The notes under the pieces are model-generated. The model worked only from the letters and a program-made list of their open reading frames with translations. It made no database searches and was not told the DNA's origin. The translations under genes and the position numbers were made by a program. 51,880 nt of DNA, taken from contig NZ_NKHG01000017.1 in assembly GCF_002744245.1 (NCBI RefSeq), forward strand, positions 1 through 51,880, read 5' to 3'. Below are positions 48,901-51,880 of the stretch, one piece after another. The first letter of the stretch is position 1, and every line of letters begins with the position of its first letter. Source of the DNA: Bacillus pumilus. GTDB taxonomy: Bacteria > Bacillota > Bacilli > Bacillales > Bacillaceae.

Positions 48901-49323
48901 GGAGAAATAGAGGATCACATGACGGAGGCAGCAAGTGATCTTGCTTCTCAGGCTTATACATGGGAAACGGTTCAAACAGATCAAACGAAGCATAGCGGCT
49001 ATGTGCAAGCTCTTAAGGTCCATGATGAAGAAGGTCTTCGGTCATTATTGAAAATGGATCACACGCAATATGAAGGACTTTATGCACAGCCAACAAATGA
49101 ACGTGAGGCATTACTCATGAACATTTGGTGTGACATTCTTCATGTGGAAAAAGTAGGAATTGACAACGACTTTTTCGATTTAGGAGGAAATTCTTTACTT
49201 GCTGTCAAAATGGAAGTAGAGATTGAAAAGAAGGGTTGGTATGTTGATGATTTGAATTTTGCTGAAAAACACACCATTCGCGAATTGGCAAAATATATGA
49301 AGAGGGAGAATCAGCATGCATAA
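42913..49323 (+). CDS. amiM: Hybrid megasynthase AmiM: KS-AT-ACP-C*-FkbH-ACP
   Basis: At 2136 residues the first part is a full PKS module without KR: KS (Cys183), AT (GHSIGE Ser629, SHAFH, malonyl-type), carrier (GGHSLN, Ser954). It adds the last malonyl and leaves the keto that becomes the 8-hydroxyl. After it come a condensation domain (about 1005-1430) whose motif reads H1134-N1135-IVADG, an SGNH-like region (about 1455-1630), an FkbH domain (IDCDHTLWRGVVSEDG from D1647; MSSRINQFRLN; MLSCRALGKG) and a final ACP (GGNSLLA, Ser2094). There is no thioesterase. The tail is not needed by the known amicoumacin structure. The start overlaps amiL and the end overlaps amiN, each by 8 bases. Confidence 0.9.
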   Translation: MNDTTNHYHGAEIAVIGLAGRFPGAKNVEEYWENLKKGKETISFFTEEELRREGTDEALLKNPRFVKAKGMLDDVDLFDADFFDYTPKEAAMMDPQFRLFHECVWTALEDAGYDPFEYKGQIGLYTGAGINTEWVMRALQGAVQGEDSKTLEAAVLNMRDYLATMISYKLNLKGPSMVVQTACSTSMVSIHLAVQALLSGDCHMAVAGGVSIRLPQKSGYLYQEGMIHSSDGHCRVFDNKADGTVFGDGAGAVILKNLEDAIEDGDHIYAVIKGSSINNDGNRKVGYTAPSTKGQVSAIKTALRMAEVEPETISYIEAHGTGTTLGDPIEIEALKQAFDTDKKGFCRIGSVKSNVGHLNDASGVAGFIKTVLSLKHQVIPPTIHFETPNEKIEFADSPFVVNTDLTPWGEQATPRRAGVSSFGIGGTNAHVILEEAPNTRVAADETGDSELLLLSAKTPAALEKMTDRLADYFLQHQQHVRLADVAYTLQTGRHHFPHKRVILGSDTADMLQALNQRSKEVVKTVSSQTSSRPVIFLFPGQGSQYVDMGRQLYDKYPVFKEALDQCFNQFKQHISIDPFSILFSTEASQDRQLINQTEYTQPLLFSVEYALAKLLIHFGIKPQAMIGHSIGEYTAAAVSGLLSVEDAIDLVSYRGQLISQLPKGSMLSVPLSEQKVLPYLTEELSLAAVNGPELCVISGETPAIDALAEKLEAAGHGCRKLHTSHAFHSKMMDDILPSFKERLAAYQLNAPSIPYISNVTGTWVEKEEVQDPAYWADHLRQAVRFRDGAETLLTELDPIFIEVGPGNTLSAFIRQVSKEHPQQPIPLMRHPKEEAADDRYLLSRLGDIWLQGVPIDWTKLRQHKSNQKVSLPTYPFERQRYWIDKVDTSALSSSSGVQMVVPKENKGEEIEESNQGQAIATSDIEATLKRMWKDILGIEKVERDDHFFELGGHSLNATGLISQIHKEFGVELTLTDMFNNPTIEKLQAFIEKAEKHQYFKIEPVERKDTYPLSAAQRRTFLIHQRIGQVTSYNMPMALRCKGDIDVERFEQTFKQLIDRHETLRTTFELKDGEPVQRVHDDFQFAVDMTEAKEEELEAQIDEFIRPFDLKAAPLIRVRFVKIATADHLLLVDMHNIVADGASMNIFIKEFTELYRGETLPELTVQYKDYAEWQDKYFRSEMFQKQQNYWKEQIGSNVPTLTMPYDFERKEQSFLGRAIKFNIEPHIVEKIEQLAERYQLTNNVILFQLYGLLLSRYVDQEELIVGSLVAGRRHADIEHTIGMFTNFLPIKLEMVQDASFTEQLAQTKQVLLDAYDHQEYPFDQMVEHLNPKTKPHRNPFFDTMLIYHNEYDPNIKIEADGLTFETHEFAKGISKLDMKMDVVREVTGELKCVLQYNLALFEHETMQAFVTHFQHLVEQAVQAPDQLLKDFDVLSEEEERVAKEKRERAEKKAPLVLAVSSTFTADPVAPYIQYWAKQFDVQLDVQFAPYGQVYQELLNEQSLISQKKNGANLLLIRLEDITGPAHVSREEKKKLASEHAEELANVLKLKTKHNLYFVGILPMSNAFKDTLQDVEQEWIDQLSDIDNVQLIDCRLLAQQYQIEEMFDEKGEQAAHLPFTEAFCGAIGTKVAREIVAWQGVPFKVAAIDCDHTLWRGVVSEDGVEGIDITPEHQTLQRFLKQKQQEGLLLVLSSRNNDEDVWCVFENHPDMILQKEDIVDWRINWESKPAQLKEMADSLNLSLSQFIFLDDDPAQCMRMNEVLPEVMTLLLPANEKAIPLFVEHAWAFDRYDVTDEDRGRTTSYKAEKARQKEQAESPSMEQFLQNLNLNMSVTEWKEQHLARVAQMSSRINQFRLNDQRFDEQQLREQMENEHVQGWIIEAADRFSHEGVVGVILAHRTNKTLNIDAWMLSCRALGKGIEQKCLTWLAEYSRQHQLSTIEFSFTPTGRNQLFKTFMEEHQMQEIEGQQTYRIQVKDIDSYSDHIQIVNQLSPLKHSSGEIEDHMTEAASDLASQAYTWETVQTDQTKHSGYVQALKVHDEEGLRSLLKMDHTQYEGLYAQPTNEREALLMNIWCDILHVEKVGIDNDFFDLGGNSLLAVKMEVEIEKKGWYVDDLNFAEKHTIRELAKYMKRENQHA
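45930..49300 (+). other. C*-FkbH-ACP tail of AmiM
   Basis: This tri-domain unit has the logic of a loading or release module for glycerate: FkbH would charge the last ACP (Ser2094) with D-glyceryl from 1,3-bisphosphoglycerate. A condensation domain could then join the polyketide to it as an ester, but its second motif His is replaced by Asn1135. Function is inferred; the domain order is seen directly. Confidence 0.75.
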
Positions 49324-50323
49324 AGATGTAAAAGCCATATATGAAGAATCAAACATTTTAGATGAGGCGACTCATTTATATGGAGTCCAGTTAAGTGACA
49401 TCCATTTTATCGCAGATGCAGAAAACTATGTGTATGAAATGAAAAAAGACGGAGAGTCTTTCATTTTAAAAATTACCCATACCATCCGCAGATCACCTGA
49501 TTATATTTTAGGTGAAATGGAATGGCTGCATCACTTGGCGAAGGGCGGTCTTTCAGTTGCGAAACCAATTGCTTCATTAAACGGCCGAGATATCGAGCAA
49601 GTAGACGATGGTCAAGGCGGTGCATTTTTACTTCGAGTATATGAAAAAGCACCGGGCCGGAAAGTCGAAGAGGCAGACTGGAACGATGAATTATTTTATG
49701 CTCTTGGACAATATACAGGCCGCATGCACAAACTGACAAAAAGCTACCAGCTGTCAGACGCGCGCTATAAAAGGCAAGAGTGGGATGAAGAGGAGCAGCT
49801 TAAGCTGCGAAAATATGTACCAGCAGATCAGACACTTGTGTTCGAACAAGCGGATCGTTTAATGGAAAAGCTCGCAAAGCTTCCGAAAAATAAAGATACG
49901 TATGGATTGGTTCATGCGGACCTGCATCACGGAAATTTCCACTGGAATCAAGGGGAAATCACGACCTTTGATTTCGATGATATTGGGTACAACTGGTTTA
50001 TCAATGACATCAGTATTTTGCTATACAATGTCTTGTGGTATCCAGTGATTCCATACGAGGACAAAGCTGCTTTTGCAGGGAACTTTATGAAGCAGTTCCT
50101 TGAAGGCTATCGTGAAGAGAATGAACTCTTAGATGAATGGCTCGCATACATTCCTGATTTCCTTCGCTTGCGCCACATGCTCATTTACGGCTTGTTGCAT
50201 CAAGCATTTGATTTGGCTACAATCGGAGAAGAAGAGAAGGCCATGCTTGCTGGCTTCCGTTCTGATATTGAGCAAGCAACTCCTATTACGACGTTTGACT
50301 TTACAAAGCTAAATCAATCTTAA
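49316..50323 (+). CDS. amiN: APH-family kinase AmiN, amicoumacin self-resistance
   Basis: This is a 335-residue aminoglycoside-phosphotransferase-fold kinase. Catalytic loop is HADLHHGN (Asp202, Asn207) and the metal-binding motif is DFDD (Asp219-Asp222); the N-lobe has FILKITHTIRRS with the ATP-binding Lys. I recall that AmiN and its B. subtilis homologue YerI phosphorylate amicoumacin and so inactivate it. The start overlaps the amiM stop by 8 bases, preceded by GAGGGAG, so it is co-expressed with the assembly line. In B. subtilis, yerI follows yerH (camS), so this gene may be the original chromosomal neighbour beside which the cluster lies. A strong terminator follows. Confidence 0.9.
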   Translation: MHKDVKAIYEESNILDEATHLYGVQLSDIHFIADAENYVYEMKKDGESFILKITHTIRRSPDYILGEMEWLHHLAKGGLSVAKPIASLNGRDIEQVDDGQGGAFLLRVYEKAPGRKVEEADWNDELFYALGQYTGRMHKLTKSYQLSDARYKRQEWDEEEQLKLRKYVPADQTLVFEQADRLMEKLAKLPKNKDTYGLVHADLHHGNFHWNQGEITTFDFDDIGYNWFINDISILLYNVLWYPVIPYEDKAAFAGNFMKQFLEGYREENELLDEWLAYIPDFLRLRHMLIYGLLHQAFDLATIGEEEKAMLAGFRSDIEQATPITTFDFTKLNQS

Positions 50324-50329
50324 AACGAA

Positions 50330-50359
50330 AATCCCCGCCTACTTGATAAGGCGGGGATT
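50330..50359. terminator. Bidirectional terminator between amiN and the phosphatase gene
   Basis: A perfect 11-base stem (50330-50340, 50349-50359; core CCCCGCC) with an 8-base loop lies between two convergent genes. The flank is T-rich on both strands, so it can stop both transcripts. Confidence 0.88.
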
Positions 50360-50364
50360 CTTAT

Positions 50365-51771
50365 TTATGGGCGATAAGTAGATGGTGATTCAATTATTTG
50401 AAACAGATTTTTTCCTTGCTTTGTATTATCAATCCAGCCTTGAAATGATGCTTTTCCTGGACCATATGCATAGACAGGGACATCCTCTCCTGTATGGGCA
50501 AACGTTGTCCAGCCTGAGAAAGAACGCTGATCAAAGATACGTTGAATACTTAACTGGATTGTACTTGTCTTCCCTGACTGTGCCGCTTTTTCTACCTGAG
50601 AAATTTCTTCGGTTGTCAGTGAGAAATCAATATAGGTGTGAAGCACTTCATTAATAGATTGGCCACCTGCGATTTTCTTTGCCATAAACACAGGCGTTTT
50701 CTTTGCAGCTAGGATGGGCGCTGGGTCCCATTTATAGCCGGTTTCACTTGTCATCCCGTCTGCGCCAAAGGAAAAGCCGCCAGTCGCATGATCTGCTGTG
50801 ATGACTACGAGGGTTTCTTGGTCTTTTTTAGCGAATTGAAGAGCTGCTTGGACTGCTTTCTCAAAATCCTCCATCTCACTCATTGCACCGACAACATCAT
50901 TTTCATGCCCAGCCGAATCAATCGTGCTGCCTTCGAGTAGCATAAAGAAGCCGTGCTGATTGTCTTGATTCAATTGAGTTAGCGCTGCCTGCGTCATGTC
51001 TTTTAAAGTAGGGACATCTTTCGGACGGTCGATGGCTCGATCTAGCTCATCTTCTTGAAATAAGCCGAGCATTTGCTTTGCTGATTGAGACTTTAAATCG
51101 TCTTTCGATCGAAGAATGGAATACCCGCTCTTCTTAAATTCTTGAACGAGATTACGGTCTTTGCGGTCAAAATATTGCATTCCGCCACCAAGAAGGATAT
51201 CGACTTTGTGCTCTCCATTGATTTTCTCATCAAAAAAGTGGTCTGCAATTTGTTCTTTGTTTTTTCGGGAAACGTTATGTGTGCCAAAAGCAGCGGGTGT
51301 TGCATCGGTGATATCAGATGAGACCACAAAGGCCGTTTTCATTCGTGCTTCCTTTGCTGCTTCAACGACACTTCTAAGAGGTTCTTTTTCATGATTGACA
51401 GCGATGGCGTCATTGTATGTTTTTTTTCCGGTCGCCATGGCTGTGGCTGCCGCAGCTGAATCAGTAATATTATCTCGAGGGTCATCTGGGTGCGTCGTCT
51501 GCATCCCGACTAAATAAGGATCCCAGACGGTTTGTCCTTTTGCAGAAGAATGCTTTTCCTGCTTGAATGTACGGTAGGCTTTGATCATGGGTATCCCCAT
51601 TCCATCGCCAACGATAAAGATAATGTTTTTTGGTGTCTGCGGTTGTTTTTTATCTGCTGCATTCGTTGATGTGGGAGAGATATTTTGTGAGGTGAGCATA
51701 ACAGCTAGCACGAGAGCTGTCAGAATAACAGTAAAGAGAAGAACGCGTTTTTTACGATACAAAGAACCCAT
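50365..51771 (-). CDS. amiO: Exported alkaline phosphatase, probable AmiO
   Basis: This is a 468-residue metal-dependent alkaline phosphatase (PhoA superfamily). The N-terminus MGSLYRKKRVLLFTVILTALVLAVML is a signal or membrane anchor, so it acts outside the membrane. Motifs are IVGDGMG (Asp56), TDSAAAATAMATG (Asp104, nucleophile Ser105), STIDSAGHEND and TADHATGG (metal ligands) and FAHTGEDVPVYAYGPG. In the amicoumacin scheme an outside phosphatase would restore active drug from the phosphate made by AmiN. It is convergent with amiN and has its own promoter, so it could equally be a general phosphate-scavenging phosphatase that merely borders the cluster. An AAAGGGGAT ribosome binding site precedes the ATG. 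Confidence 0.85.
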   Translation of the reverse strand: MGSLYRKKRVLLFTVILTALVLAVMLTSQNISPTSTNAADKKQPQTPKNIIFIVGDGMGIPMIKAYRTFKQEKHSSAKGQTVWDPYLVGMQTTHPDDPRDNITDSAAAATAMATGKKTYNDAIAVNHEKEPLRSVVEAAKEARMKTAFVVSSDITDATPAAFGTHNVSRKNKEQIADHFFDEKINGEHKVDILLGGGMQYFDRKDRNLVQEFKKSGYSILRSKDDLKSQSAKQMLGLFQEDELDRAIDRPKDVPTLKDMTQAALTQLNQDNQHGFFMLLEGSTIDSAGHENDVVGAMSEMEDFEKAVQAALQFAKKDQETLVVITADHATGGFSFGADGMTSETGYKWDPAPILAAKKTPVFMAKKIAGGQSINEVLHTYIDFSLTTEEISQVEKAAQSGKTSTIQLSIQRIFDQRSFSGWTTFAHTGEDVPVYAYGPGKASFQGWIDNTKQGKNLFQIIESPSTYRP

Positions 51772-51807
51772 TAGAAATCCCCTTTTATCATTTATTTCAT
51801 ATTTTGT

Positions 51808-51836
51808 ATTTTATTTGAATATAGGCCGTTGTTCAA
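51808..51836 (-). promoter_or_regulatory. SigA-type promoter of the phosphatase gene
   Basis: On the minus strand TTGAAC (51831-51836), a 17-base spacer and TAAAAT (51808-51813) lie about 37 bases upstream of the start codon. I do not see clear PhoP-type direct repeats. Confidence 0.55.
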
Positions 51837-51848
51837 CCCCTTTTTCCA

Positions 51849-51880
51849 TAAAAAAAAGTGATGAGACTTTTGTCTCATCA
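51849..51880 (-). terminator. Terminator of the next minus-strand gene (outside the window)
   Basis: Read on the minus strand, a 9-base perfect stem (51872-51880 and 51859-51867) with a 4-base loop is followed by C and a run of eight T. The gene it ends lies right of the window, in the same direction as the phosphatase gene. Confidence 0.85.

Noticed and set aside
8358..50323. Identification as zwittermicin A or xenocoumacin cluster
   Set aside because: Hydroxymalonyl genes and D-Asn prodrug logic are shared with these. But the second amino acid module reads Asn (xenocoumacin uses Arg), and the four-module KR pattern fits the isocoumarin of amicoumacin, not the zwittermicin chain.

Overview
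The window looks like a chromosomal segment of a Bacillus of the B. pumilus / safensis / altitudinis group. Low-GC Firmicute genes in the order pcrB, pcrA, ligA, camS (yerH) match the B. subtilis backbone as I recall it. The next 43 kb is a nonribosomal peptide / polyketide cluster that I recognise from its architecture as the amicoumacin locus (amiA-amiO), a known product of B. pumilus-type strains. No database was searched. The ami symbols are assigned by matching gene order and function to the nomenclature I remember: kinase = N, phosphatase = O, ClbP-like peptidase = B. The letters A to O then fit without gaps.

Layout. Positions 1-6960 are housekeeping: a small DUF2283-like protein on the minus strand, pcrB, then a pcrA-ligA-camS operon with a LexA-like box at its promoter, closed by a strong terminator. 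Positions 6961-8357 hold an MFS exporter and a good SigA-type promoter. Positions 8358-50323 are one dense plus-strand series of 14 genes with overlaps of 4 to 38 bases or gaps of about 20 bases or less, ended by a bidirectional terminator. Positions 50365-51771 are a convergent secreted alkaline phosphatase.

How the genes work together. AmiA (C-A[Asn]-PCP-E) makes an N-acyl-D-Asn cap. AmiI adds a second Asn, extends it with a hydroxymalonyl unit and reduces it, giving the amino-dihydroxy-amide side chain. AmiE, AmiF, AmiG and AmiH are the hydroxymalonyl-ACP supply set. AmiJ supplies the next amino acid (Leu in amicoumacin). AmiK, AmiL and AmiM hold four polyketide modules whose KR pattern (yes, no, yes, no) is what an 8-hydroxy-3,4-dihydroisocoumarin needs. 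AmiB, a membrane-anchored serine peptidase, would remove the acyl-D-Asn cap on export. AmiN, an APH-type kinase, and AmiO, an exported phosphatase, would form a second, phosphate-based safety catch.

Main unexplained parts: (1) AmiM carries an extra C / FkbH / ACP tail that the amicoumacin structure does not need, and this C domain has Asn in place of the catalytic His; (2) the first AT of AmiL has lost its FSGQG, GHSxG and SHAFH motifs; (3) the AT of AmiI has GYSFGE and AAHSH motifs, consistent with an unusual extender; (4) the AmiJ adenylation code is not a standard Leu code; (5) no cyclase, aromatase, DH or integrated thioesterase is visible; (6) the kinase gene sits where B. subtilis keeps the lone homologue yerI next to yerH. 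I saw no tRNA, rRNA, CRISPR, insertion sequence or prophage gene.
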